From Marisediminitalea oceani (GTDB taxonomy: Bacteria > Pseudomonadota > Gammaproteobacteria > Enterobacterales > Alteromonadaceae), in the NCBI RefSeq assembly GCF_003731635.1, contig NZ_RCUA01000032.1:188598-252597 (forward strand): 64,000 bases of DNA, in the 5' to 3' direction. Positions 17,659 through 26,090 of this stretch are shown here, piece by piece. Below the pieces are notes generated by a model. That model was given only the letters and a program-made list of their open reading frames with translations, searched no databases and was not told the origin of the DNA. The position numbers and the translations under genes were made by a program. Numbering within the stretch: the stretch's first letter is position 1; each line of letters begins with the position of its first letter.

Positions 17659-18303
17659 TTAAGCACTTAAGTAGCGGCCAGAATTGACGCTGCACACACC
17701 GCAGCACTGCCATTCAGTAAGCAGTTCAATACAGCCGCTGATAGCCACATCCTGACGGCAGGGTTGGGTTAGCATTTTGATTCGGGCTTTCGGTAACCGG
17801 CACATCAGCTCCAGTGTTCTGCCGGTATCCGCCGATTCGGTGATCACGCCCGAGGTGTAGCCATAAAGCAGTCGCATCAGCCTGGAGCGCAGGCGAGGTG
17901 TTACGCCGCTGTTCGATGTGCCCCAGTTGGTATTATGCATTAACCCGGCAACGTTGCCGCGTAAGCCCGACAGCAGGTTAGCCGTAGAGGCGGCCTGGAT
18001 ATACTGATCGTCCACCGCCAGAACAATTTCACCGGGATGGCATTGCATATAGCGCTTTAATTCAGGCACCGCCAGCCACACACTGCTGGCCCGCAGGGTT
18101 TTGATGGTTAAATGCGGGTGTGCCGGTAAATGGCAGGACGACTTATCTTTGTTGTTGAGCAGCAGTAATTCCACATGCACGCCACTCATCAACAGCCCTT
18201 CTATCAGCTGGCTGGTGAGTTCAGCGTCTTCGCAGCTATCACATTCTGAATACGCCGCAAAAACAGCAAGGCGCTCCAGTGAATGTTCTACAGAAAAATA
18301 CAT
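17659..18303 (-). CDS. Truncated glycosyltransferase-like protein (GT4 N-terminal half)
   Basis: 214 residues. The pattern is that of the N-terminal Rossmann half of GT-B, family 4 enzymes: AELTSQLIEGLLMSGVHVEL, LAVPELKRYMQCHPGEIVLAV, then an acceptor-side loop ending GVITESADTGRTLELM and KARIKMLTQPC. The donor-binding C-terminal half (Glycos_transf_1) is missing; after TQPC the chain ends with a Cys-rich tail (QCCGVCSVNSG). The gene may be a degenerated or deliberately half-size relative. It is divergent from the sulfotransferase gene, so a shared role in glycan decoration is conceivable. Confidence 0.5.
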   Translation of the reverse strand: MYFSVEHSLERLAVFAAYSECDSCEDAELTSQLIEGLLMSGVHVELLLLNNKDKSSCHLPAHPHLTIKTLRASSVWLAVPELKRYMQCHPGEIVLAVDDQYIQAASTANLLSGLRGNVAGLMHNTNWGTSNSGVTPRLRSRLMRLLYGYTSGVITESADTGRTLELMCRLPKARIKMLTQPCRQDVAISGCIELLTEWQCCGVCSVNSGRYLSA

Positions 18304-18389
18304 GCTGACCTCAATATGTCATAGTCGCCCCGTATGTTGGTATTAAAGCACAAAGCCCCACACAATTCATTAACATTTAAATAACATTC

Positions 18390-19040
18390 ATGCTGCTTTC
18401 CCACAAACATCAGTTTCTTTTTGTGCATATTGCAAAAACCGGCGGTACCAGTGTGCGCGACGCGCTGTCACGCTATCGCTGGGACGCCCGTTACGGCATG
18501 CCGCAATTTATAGTAAATAAACTAAGTCAGCTCTGTGGGCATAAGCTGGGTTGCCGCTTTCCACGACACAGTAAAGTGATTGCCGCCAAAGAAATGTTAC
18601 CGGCGGAATATTTTGCCGGGCTGTACAAATTTGCTTTTGTACGAAACCCATGGGATTTGCAGGTGAGTTCCTATCACCACATCAAACGTGAACGGCCGCA
18701 CCTGGTAGCGGGCTTTGATGACTTTGACAGCTTTATGCGTTACAAGCTCGATCCTGAACGCCCCTATCAGTATCACATCGATACTTCCATGCAGTTACAG
18801 ACCGATTATCTGACCGATCTGCAGGGCAATCTGTGTATGGATTTTATCGCCAAATACGAAAACCTGCAGGATGATTTCAATACCATTTGTGAGCAATTAA
18901 ACCTGCCGACTGCAACGCTGCCACATAAGCGCGAGGCCACTGACCGACAGACTTATCACCGATACTATTCGGATGAGTTAGCCGAGTTAGTGGACAGTCA
19001 CTTTCAAAAAGACATTAGCCTGCTTGGCTACCACTATTAA
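18390..19040 (+). CDS. Sulfotransferase (Sulfotransfer_2-like)
   Basis: 216 residues. Transfers sulfate from PAPS to a carbohydrate or similar acceptor, by family. The 5'-phosphosulfate loop FVHIAKTGGTSVRDAL lies at residues about 11-26 and the 3'-phosphate binding segment KFAFVRNPWDLQVSSYHH at about 88-105. The C-terminal DFIAKYENLQDDFNTIC is the usual helix of heparan/chondroitin-sulfotransferase-like bacterial proteins. No membrane anchor is present. It is divergent from the truncated glycosyltransferase; acceptor unknown. Confidence 0.85.
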   Translation: MLLSHKHQFLFVHIAKTGGTSVRDALSRYRWDARYGMPQFIVNKLSQLCGHKLGCRFPRHSKVIAAKEMLPAEYFAGLYKFAFVRNPWDLQVSSYHHIKRERPHLVAGFDDFDSFMRYKLDPERPYQYHIDTSMQLQTDYLTDLQGNLCMDFIAKYENLQDDFNTICEQLNLPTATLPHKREATDRQTYHRYYSDELAELVDSHFQKDISLLGYHY

Positions 19041-19106
19041 CGTTTTCATCCATATAGCGTACGCCTTAAAACTTTTTTCAACTTCCAGCCAAGTCAGTGC
19101 AAGTTA
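19041..19106 (-). pseudogene. Decayed duplicate of the P-type ATPase 3' end
   Basis: Read on the minus strand, this stretch aligns with the last about 65 bases of the adjacent ATPase gene (19168-19236) at roughly three quarters identity: TAACGTTTTC, AGCGTA and an ACTTTTT run are shared in order. With one extra A removed it reads LEVEKVLRRTLYG and stop, against LEIEKVVRLTLYQRKR in the intact gene. It is too short and frameshifted to function. Its borders coincide with a REP-like motif. Confidence 0.65.
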
Positions 19107-19160
19107 GTGGACAGGCACTTATATCTGCAACCAGAGCAGCCTGAATGAGTGCCTGTCCAC
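19107..19160. repeat. Inverted pair of the REP-like motif (13-bp arms)
   Basis: GTGGACAGGCACT (19107-19119) and AGTGCCTGTCCAC (19148-19160) are exact inverted copies separated by 28 bases, forming a stable hairpin just beyond the ATPase stop codon. The same motif lies near the RAYT gene. It may also work as a terminator or mRNA-stabilising hairpin for the ATPase transcript. Confidence 0.8.
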
Positions 19161-19167
19161 GCGGCGG

Positions 19168-21873
19168 CTAACGTTTTCGCTGATAAAGCGTAAGCCTCAC
19201 GACTTTTTCAATCTCCAGCACTATGAGCAATGCAAAGCCGGTTAGCACTATCACCAGGTTGTCGATTAATGAGGGTGAATGCGTACCGAACACGGTTTGT
19301 AGTATCGGAATATAAGAAATGGCCAACTGAGCTACCACTACCACACCGACGGCCGACCACACCACTTTGGTGCCTTTTACCCCGGCTAAGGAGATTGAAC
19401 GCAGGTTCATGGTACGGACAAAGAACAGGTAAAAAATCTCCAGGCCCACCAACATGTTCATCGCCAGTGTCCGGGCATACTCCACATCATGCCCGGCTTT
19501 AATGGCGTACTGATAAATGCCAAATACCGCCAGGAAAAACAGTGTGCCCACCAGCATAATCTGCCACACCAGCGCAGGCTGAATAAGTGCCTGTCCACGT
19601 GGTCGTGGTGGTTTTTTCATGGTCGCCGCGTCAGTGGGTTCAAAGGCTAACGCCATGCCCAGCGTAACCGCCGTGATCATATTGACCCACAAGATCTGCA
19701 CCGGCGTAATGGGATATGGCAACCCCGCCAACAGTGCAACAATGATGGTTAGCGCCTCACCCGCGTTAGTAGGCAGCGTCCAGCTCACCACTTTTTTGAT
19801 GTTGGCATACACGGTACGGCCCTGCTCTACCGCCGCCGCTATGGAGGCAAAATTATCGTCTGCCAGTACCACTTCGGCCGCTTCCTTAGCCGCTTCGCTG
19901 CCTTTAAGGCCCATGGCCACACCGGCGTCGGCGCGTTTAAGCGATGGTGCATCATTTACGCCGTCACCGGTCATCGAGACTGTCAACCCTAGTGACTGCA
20001 GCGCCATCACCAAACGTAACTTGTGCTCAGGCGTAGTGCGGGCAAACACATCGGTATGCTGCACCGCTTCTTTGAGTTGATCATCGCTGAGGGCATCGAG
20101 CTCCGTACCGGTTAGCACCTTGTCGGTATGCGTTAAGCCCAGCTGTTTACCAATTGCCTGAGCGGTCACCGCATGGTCGCCGGTAATCATCTTGACCTGA
20201 ATTCTTGCATTCAGACAGGTTTGCACGGCGCTAATGGCTTCTTGTCTGGGAGGATCTATCAGCCCTACCAGCCCCAGCAGACAAAGCGAATCCTGCAAAT
20301 CCGTGGCACTCAGAACGGTATGATCAGCAGGCACACTGCGAGAAGCCACAGCCAGTACACGTTGACCTTTTCGGGCCAGCGCCTCCGCTTTATCGAGCCA
20401 CGCGGTTAAATCGATGGATTGTTCCTCGCCCTGTGCCGTTTGTTGTACCCGACATAACTTCAATACCACTTCCGGCGCGCCTTTCACCAGAATGATTCCG
20501 TGGCCGTTGTGGTCGTGATTGAGTGTGGCCATATACTGGGTGGTAGAGTCGAATGGCAGTACATCGGTGCGCCGCCAGCGCGCTTTAAAATCCTCGCCCT
20601 CATCAAAAGTGGCCTTACTGGCAAAGCTTACCAGCGCCGCCTCCATAGGATCGCCCTCGAAACTCCAGTTGTCATCACGATGGTGAATCTCAGCGTCGTT
20701 ACACAGTGCGCATGCCCGGGCAACTTTCTGCAACAAGGGCTGCTCAGCGGTATGTATCGGTTTATCATTAAATAACACGTCGCCAATGGGCGCATAACCT
20801 TCGCCATCCACATCGTAGTCATTGGCGGCGGTTTGTACGCTGACCACCATCATTTCGTTGCGGGTAAACGTACCGGTTTTATCGGAGCAGATCACCGACA
20901 CAGAACCAAGTGTTTCAATTGCCGGTAATACCCGTACGATGGCGCTGCGTTTGGCCATGGCCTGCACGCCAACGGCCAGGGTAATGGTAAGCACCGCGGG
21001 CAACCCTTCCGGAATGGCAGCGACAGACAAGCCCACCACTGCGAGGAAGAGCTCAGTAAACGGCTGATTGAGTACCAGAGTGCCAACCAGCAACAGGATA
21101 ACCGCCACGGTCAGAATAAATCCGGTGATCCATTTAGCCAGCACGTCCATTTGCTCCACCAGCGGTGTAGTGAGCTTCTGAACCCCCGACAACATGCCGC
21201 CAATGCGGCCAATTTCGGTATGGGCGCCGGTGGCCACCACTATCCCTGTTGCCTGGCCGGCTGTTACATTGGTGCCACTAAACGCCATGCATTGCCGATC
21301 GCCCAGCGCTGCTCCCTCTTCCACCTTGCTTGTACCCTTTTCCACCGGTAGTGATTCACCGGTTAGCAGACTTTCCTGAATAGCCAGGCTGTGACTGCTA
21401 AGCAGCCGGATATCTGCCGGCACTTTATCACCGGCTTCCAGCAGAACCACATCACCGGGCACCAGCTCTTCACCCGCCACAGTGCGACGCTTGCCATTAC
21501 GGATCACCGCCGCTTTTAAGGCCAGCATCTGGCGAATTGAATCCATGGCTTTTTCGGCCTTACCTTCCTGCACCACGCCAATCAGGGCGTTCACAATCAC
21601 CACCGCGAAGATCACCGCCGTGTCTATCCAGTGCTGTAAAAATGCGGTCAGAATACCGGCCACCATCAGCACGATAACCAGCAGATTGGCAAATTGTTTA
21701 AGAAAGCGCGCCAGCGTGCTGGCCTGTGGCGCCTCAGGCAGTTTGTTTGGCCCACAACTTGAGAGTCGCTGGCTAACCTGTTCCTGGCTCAGGCCGTCGC
21801 GGGTGGTTTCGAGTTGGGTAATCGCTTCGTCGGCGGTTAGCGCGTGCCATTTGGATTGCTGTACATCGGTCAT
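19168..21873 (-). CDS. Cation-transporting P-type ATPase (PMR1/SERCA-like, P-II)
   Basis: About 901 residues, usual length. The cation-ATPase N-domain is first, then actuator motif LLTGESLPVEKG, the PEGLPAVLTITLAVG helix, the phosphorylation site CSDKTGTFTRNEM, nucleotide-domain stretch FEGDPMEAALV, MITGDHAVTAQAIGKQ, TGDGVNDAPSLKRADAGVAM, and C-terminal membrane helices including ILWVNMITAVTLG. This layout fits Ca2+/Mn2+ (or Na+) exporters; the ion is not certain. ATG 21873 is chosen because GGGAG precedes it; twelve extra upstream codons are poor. A REP-like motif is embedded in frame at 19586-19598, encoding part of PRGQALIQPA. Confidence 0.95.
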   Translation of the reverse strand: MTDVQQSKWHALTADEAITQLETTRDGLSQEQVSQRLSSCGPNKLPEAPQASTLARFLKQFANLLVIVLMVAGILTAFLQHWIDTAVIFAVVIVNALIGVVQEGKAEKAMDSIRQMLALKAAVIRNGKRRTVAGEELVPGDVVLLEAGDKVPADIRLLSSHSLAIQESLLTGESLPVEKGTSKVEEGAALGDRQCMAFSGTNVTAGQATGIVVATGAHTEIGRIGGMLSGVQKLTTPLVEQMDVLAKWITGFILTVAVILLLVGTLVLNQPFTELFLAVVGLSVAAIPEGLPAVLTITLAVGVQAMAKRSAIVRVLPAIETLGSVSVICSDKTGTFTRNEMMVVSVQTAANDYDVDGEGYAPIGDVLFNDKPIHTAEQPLLQKVARACALCNDAEIHHRDDNWSFEGDPMEAALVSFASKATFDEGEDFKARWRRTDVLPFDSTTQYMATLNHDHNGHGIILVKGAPEVVLKLCRVQQTAQGEEQSIDLTAWLDKAEALARKGQRVLAVASRSVPADHTVLSATDLQDSLCLLGLVGLIDPPRQEAISAVQTCLNARIQVKMITGDHAVTAQAIGKQLGLTHTDKVLTGTELDALSDDQLKEAVQHTDVFARTTPEHKLRLVMALQSLGLTVSMTGDGVNDAPSLKRADAGVAMGLKGSEAAKEAAEVVLADDNFASIAAAVEQGRTVYANIKKVVSWTLPTNAGEALTIIVALLAGLPYPITPVQILWVNMITAVTLGMALAFEPTDAATMKKPPRPRGQALIQPALVWQIMLVGTLFFLAVFGIYQYAIKAGHDVEYARTLAMNMLVGLEIFYLFFVRTMNLRSISLAGVKGTKVVWSAVGVVVVAQLAISYIPILQTVFGTHSPSLIDNLVIVLTGFALLIVLEIEKVVRLTLYQRKR
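19586..19598 (-). repeat. REP-like motif inside the ATPase coding sequence
   Basis: AGTGCCTGTCCAC on the plus strand equals the arm at 19148-19160, and the flanks also agree (CAG-CTGAAT immediately before it in both). It stays in frame with the ATPase. Confidence 0.65.
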
Positions 21874-22063
21874 GATTACTCCCGTACATGTAAGACAAAG
21901 GCAGTACAAAGCAGGGGCGTAGTGTTATGTGCTCAGCACCTGCATGCCATCTATGAGTATAGATACCGTACAAAGATTACGCGCCGAAGACACTGATTTG
22001 CATCAAAGAGAGGACTACCGGGAATACTGACGTCTTGTCACAGCAGTCCCGGTGTAGGCGGGT

Positions 22064-22510
22064 TCAGATATGCAATGTCGCACCATGCTGAGAAAAAATC
22101 GAGCGCACTTTATCCAGTTCGTCCGGTGATGCCTGTTTGAGAAACGCACTCAGGGAGCGAAACAAATCCAGCGCCTGACTGCCAGGGCCGGTAAATTCGA
22201 TCATCCTGACCCCCTCCGCACAAGACTGAAACGCATGAACCTGATCCGCCGGAATATAAACCATAGCCCCGGCGCCGCAGTGATAACCGTCTTCGTTCAG
22301 CATAAAATCCACTGCGCCGCTTATCACATAAAAGGTTTCCGACCAGGGATGACTGTGGGGTGGCGGGCCAAACCCGGCTCCGCTACTCTCCTGAACGGTG
22401 ACAGATTGCTCATCACCTTTCTGAGTATCACTCATTACATTGATCAGGCCGCCGAGCAGCTCAATTGATTCAAGTGGTGCAGTCTCCTGCAAAACAATAG
22501 CCCTGTGCAT
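22064..22510 (-). CDS. Cupin-domain protein
   Basis: 148 residues with a single Cupin_2 barrel: metal-ligand motif PPHSHPWSETFYVISGAVDF and the second cupin motif YIPADQVHAFQSC, giving the usual three His and one Glu. A helical tail (FLKQASPDELDKVRSIF) follows. Start supported by AGAGGT at normal distance. Probably a small metal-binding enzyme or sensor; the substrate cannot be deduced. It stands alone between the ATPase and the metallopeptidase. Confidence 0.85.
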   Translation of the reverse strand: MHRAIVLQETAPLESIELLGGLINVMSDTQKGDEQSVTVQESSGAGFGPPPHSHPWSETFYVISGAVDFMLNEDGYHCGAGAMVYIPADQVHAFQSCAEGVRMIEFTGPGSQALDLFRSLSAFLKQASPDELDKVRSIFSQHGATLHI

Positions 22511-22576
22511 AGCATTACCTCTTTTTACCCACTTACGGCTTAAGCCAAAAGCCTGCCGCAGACTGTCTTTACGGGC

Positions 22577-23299
22577 TCACCTAACAGCTAATGACATACC
22601 TGATATGCCAGATTTGAGCCCATAACGAAGGCGACGGTAAGCCACTGCAAAAGACCCCAGCAGTAATAAAACACTCACTGCCGGTGCATTCACCTGAGTT
22701 GCTACCGCCACCACTAATACCGGTAAAACTTCAATAAAGAACCCCGTATTATCAAACTGCACCAGTGGGCTGCTCATAATGGTTGCCACTTCGGTGCTGC
22801 TTAGATCCTTACCACCATTTAAAAACGCATCCATCAGGTTGTTACTGCCACTGTTGTGAGGCAGGCCCAGATTATGGCCGAGCTCATGGGCAAGTAACTC
22901 TGCGTTAAACAGGCTATCGGCATAGGCCGATTCAACCACAAAATCGTTGCCAGGCGTTTCACCGCAGCCAACGTAAAATATAAAGTTATTACCGCACCAG
23001 GTAATATTATCGAGAAACCAGAAATTCACCGTTGTGGCTGAACCGTAATGGGCTGAGGTCAGCGCACTCCATTTTGTGGCGGAGTCGAGGGTGAGCAAGC
23101 CCGGGTCAACGTGTTCAATGGCGCTGCCCAACCGGATATCAACCGGCGTATTGCCAAAGCTGGTCTGGGCATATATCGCATCCATACCGGCTTCATCAAC
23201 GGTAATATAGGCAGCCTGCGCCATCCCGCTTAAAACAAAAAGAAAAACAATGCTGTACAGTCGTAGCAACGGTGCTGAAGAATTGGCGTTTCGCAACAT
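22577..23299 (-). CDS. Secreted zinc metallopeptidase with PEP-CTERM-like tail
   Basis: 240 residues. A signal peptide (LYSIVFLFVLSGMAQA) is followed by a short domain with the metzincin zinc signature AHELGHNLGLPH and a downstream NNLMDAF turn that can serve as the Met-turn. The C-terminus is a hydrophobic helix preceded by NAPA and ended by YRRLRYG, like the PEP-CTERM sorting tails of Alteromonadales in which the PEP triplet is relaxed. No exosortase gene lies in the window. The substrate is unknown. Confidence 0.78.
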   Translation of the reverse strand: MLRNANSSAPLLRLYSIVFLFVLSGMAQAAYITVDEAGMDAIYAQTSFGNTPVDIRLGSAIEHVDPGLLTLDSATKWSALTSAHYGSATTVNFWFLDNITWCGNNFIFYVGCGETPGNDFVVESAYADSLFNAELLAHELGHNLGLPHNSGSNNLMDAFLNGGKDLSSTEVATIMSSPLVQFDNTGFFIEVLPVLVVAVATQVNAPAVSVLLLLGSFAVAYRRLRYGLKSGISGMSLAVR

Positions 23300-23473
23300 G
23301 TCCGGGTCCTTTGATCATCAACAGGATTTTTATATTCCAGACAGCTCAACAATAAAGTTCAGGAATAGATATGCTTTGCACTTAACAGTGGCTAAGTATA
23401 GTGAAGAATTTTAAAAACGAGATGGCTGAGAGAAAATAACCGGCTGAAAACTTACCAACGGGTCTGCTTTCAG

Positions 23474-24028
23474 CTAGTCCTTCTGACGCTGGGCGGCCAG
23501 ATACTTATACAGCGTAGATTCACCGATATTAAGCTGTTGGGCGACCTCTTTTTTCTTCATGCCTTTGGCAATCAGCTTATTGGCTTTGTTAATAATCGTT
23601 GCAGGCAGGGCTTTACGGCCTTTGTACTTACCCTTAGCCCGGGCTTTGGCTATACCAATGGCCTGCCGGTCGGTCAGCAGGTCTTTATCCATTTGTGCGG
23701 CACTGGCAATCAGCGCATAGATATTTGGCGCCGGGCCGCCTACCGACTCCAGATTATCCACAATCAGCATAATACCCTGTCGTTCAAGGTCAGCAGTAAC
23801 CGCCGCTACCGCCCTAATGCTGCGCCCGAGCCTGGACACATCGTGAATAATCAGCCGATCACCCCGCTTTAAGCGCTTTAACAGTCGGTTGAGCTTGGGC
23901 TTTGCGCCGGGGTCTACATTGGGCTCGCGCACCACAATATCGTGAGGGTACTTGTTGATTAAGGACTGTGCCTGCTCGTCAACGTCCTATTTTTCGGTAC
24001 TACTGCCAACGTATAAGTAGGTGGTCAC
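23474..24028 (-). pseudogene. Serine recombinase (resolvase/invertase) with premature amber stop
   Basis: The full reading from GTG 24028 gives MTTYLYVGSSTEK, then TAG at 23987-23989, then DVDEQAQSLINKYPHD and on through the resolvase domain (HDVSRLGRSIRAVAA, SAAQMDKDLLTDRQAIGIA) to a C-terminal helix-turn-helix (KKKEVAQQLNIGESTLYKYL). The family has STEKQDVDEQ here, so a CAG to TAG change explains the stop. A restart at GTG 23935 gives 153 codons but loses the catalytic Ser, so any product should be unable to recombine DNA. Upstream 24029-24199 shows no clear recombination site. Confidence 0.8.
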
Positions 24029-24199
24029 GCGCTGATTCTGATTAGCCTGGTTATGCTCAAAATGATAGTAAAATCAGCATTGAATACAAGCGTTAAAACA
24101 TCCGACCTGACATTTAGCGGGTTTTCACCCTGCCTTGACCGTTGCCAGGCTAAGGTTTGCATAACATACTAGAGCAACAGACTTAAAGGACGCCGGACT

Positions 24200-24898
24200 G
24201 TGGCAACATCAATTTCTGTTTTATTAATCGAAGACAACCTGGCCATTGCCCGGCAGATTGTTGATTTTCTGGAAGGCCACGGCTGGCTGGTCGATTTTGC
24301 TGCCACCGGCAAGCAGGGTGTTCAGCAGGCATTAAACGGTCAGTTCGACGTTATCATTCTGGATCTGAACCTGCCTGATATAGATGGCCTGGAGGTTTGT
24401 AAGCGCGTAAAGGCAGAGGCCACCAAAGTGGTGCCGGTGTTAATGCTCACCGCTCGTGATGCCTTTACCGACAAAGCCAAAGGTTTTGGTCAGGGCGCCG
24501 ACGACTATCTCACTAAGCCTTTTGATTTACGCGAATTAGCACTGCGCTGCGAAGCCCTGGCACGACGTCCGCAACTGCACACCGACACTACCGTAACCCG
24601 GGGATCGCTGGCCATGGATACCCGGGCCATGACCGTCAACTGGCAAAGCACCGTTATTCCGGTAACCGGTATCGGCTTTAAGATCCTGCATAAACTGCTT
24701 TGTGACTACCCTTATCCGGTAAGTCGTTCAGACTTAATCAGTCATATCTGGGCCGACGATCCGCCAGAAAGTAACGCGCTGAAATCGCACATGTATACAT
24801 TACGCAAAGCCCTGGAACAAGCCAGCGGCCGGGCCCTGTTGCATACCATCAGTAACGTGGGTTATCAGCTAAAGGGGCTGGATGATAATGAAGTTTAA
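24200..24898 (+). CDS. OmpR/PhoB-family response regulator
   Basis: 232 residues from a GTG start preceded by AAAGGA. Receiver domain: acidic E11/D12, phosphoacceptor D55 in ILDLNLPD, Lys in YLTKPFDL. The winged-helix output domain contains GIGFKILHKLLCDYPYP, SRSDLISHIWADDPPESN, LKSHMYTLRKALE. Its end overlaps the kinase start by 17 bases, so the pair is translationally coupled. The regulated genes are not evident; no recognisable target neighbour exists. Confidence 0.93.
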   Translation: MATSISVLLIEDNLAIARQIVDFLEGHGWLVDFAATGKQGVQQALNGQFDVIILDLNLPDIDGLEVCKRVKAEATKVVPVLMLTARDAFTDKAKGFGQGADDYLTKPFDLRELALRCEALARRPQLHTDTTVTRGSLAMDTRAMTVNWQSTVIPVTGIGFKILHKLLCDYPYPVSRSDLISHIWADDPPESNALKSHMYTLRKALEQASGRALLHTISNVGYQLKGLDDNEV

Positions 24899-26090
24899 AG
24901 GCATTCAGGCGCAGTTGTTTATCGCGTTTGGAACCCTGGTACTAATCATTGGCTTATTTTATACCCGCCTCAGTATGCTGTTTATGGAGGTGACCCAGGA
25001 CATTGTTGCCTCCCATTTACTGAGCATGGAAATTACGCAACTGGAAAACAGCTGGGCTAACAATAGCAAACTGAGTGTGCTGGCTCCCTCTTCCGCGGCA
25101 TATACCATCATTAATCACGACGGCGAGCTCCCCGGTGAGCTCACACCGAGCACCTATGGCGATAATGTTGCTACGGTTGCCGGGCAGGAGGCAGTTTACT
25201 TTCAGCCTTTTACACTGCCTGATATCCCGGCCCGGGGTGTGATGGTGCAGGCTAGTGAGCTCCTGCCTCTGGCTAACTTTGCCAGCATTTATCAGGTTTT
25301 CCTGTTTAGCGTATCGGCGGCGGCACTTATCCTGGCAATACTGAGCACCTGGTTTCTGGCCTCGCGACTGGCCAAGCCTATCCAGCGCCTGTCGGTTTCA
25401 ATTAAACAGCAGTCGCCAGACTCGCCCTGCCAGATTAGCGGCGAACGTCGCCAGGACGAAATTGGCGAACTGGCAAATTCGTTCAAGAATACTTATTCTG
25501 AACTTCAGGAAGCCTGGCAACGGGAGCGGGATTTTACCCGTGATGTGAGCCACGAATTGCGTACCCCCATCACACTGCTGAAGAATACCCTGGCAATCAA
25601 TGACAACCTCATAAGCGATCCGGCCGAGCGCCAGTTAATTGAGCAGGCTACCAATACCTTAGAGCAAACCGTAGAAGTCTTGCTGGCACTGGCGCGTAAG
25701 GAAAACCTGCAGTTCAGCGAGGTTAAATTACTGCCCGTTCTTGAAAAGCAGTTACTGGCGCTGTACCAGATTTATCCCGACCAGGCATTTAATGCCGACA
25801 TAGAACTGCCCGCCAATTTCACCCTGCCAGGCAACACCTACTTAATCACTTTGTTGTGTCAGAATCTGATTAACAACGGCTTTTATCATGGCGGTGGAGG
25901 CGGCATGCGGATTTATGTGCAGTCAGCACATCTGGTGTTTGAAAACCCGCTGACCGAATCGTCTTCGCGGCCCTATTATCAGGGTCTGGGGCACGGCCAG
26001 TATCTGGTGCAGCGGATTGCGTCGGTAATGCACTGGCAAGTCAGTATTGAGCAATCCGCCACGCATTACCGCGTGTTACTAAGCTGGTAG
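24882..26090 (+). CDS. Sensor histidine kinase (HAMP/HisKA type)
   Basis: 402 residues: membrane segment 1 (QLFIAFGTLVLIIGLFYT), a small periplasmic sensor of about 110 residues, membrane segment 2 (FLFSVSAAALILAILSTWF), HAMP linker, HisKA box DFTRDVSHELRTPITLLKN, then an ATPase domain whose N-box is NLINNGFYHGG and whose G2 region is reduced to GLGHGQYLVQRI. The classical DxGxG box is replaced by the FENPL segment, so the ATP-binding site looks degenerate, as in some short kinases of this branch. AAGGGG supports ATG 24882. Its end overlaps the convergent membrane gene by 12 bases. Confidence 0.88.
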   Translation: MIMKFKGIQAQLFIAFGTLVLIIGLFYTRLSMLFMEVTQDIVASHLLSMEITQLENSWANNSKLSVLAPSSAAYTIINHDGELPGELTPSTYGDNVATVAGQEAVYFQPFTLPDIPARGVMVQASELLPLANFASIYQVFLFSVSAAALILAILSTWFLASRLAKPIQRLSVSIKQQSPDSPCQISGERRQDEIGELANSFKNTYSELQEAWQRERDFTRDVSHELRTPITLLKNTLAINDNLISDPAERQLIEQATNTLEQTVEVLLALARKENLQFSEVKLLPVLEKQLLALYQIYPDQAFNADIELPANFTLPGNTYLITLLCQNLINNGFYHGGGGGMRIYVQSAHLVFENPLTESSSRPYYQGLGHGQYLVQRIASVMHWQVSIEQSATHYRVLLSW

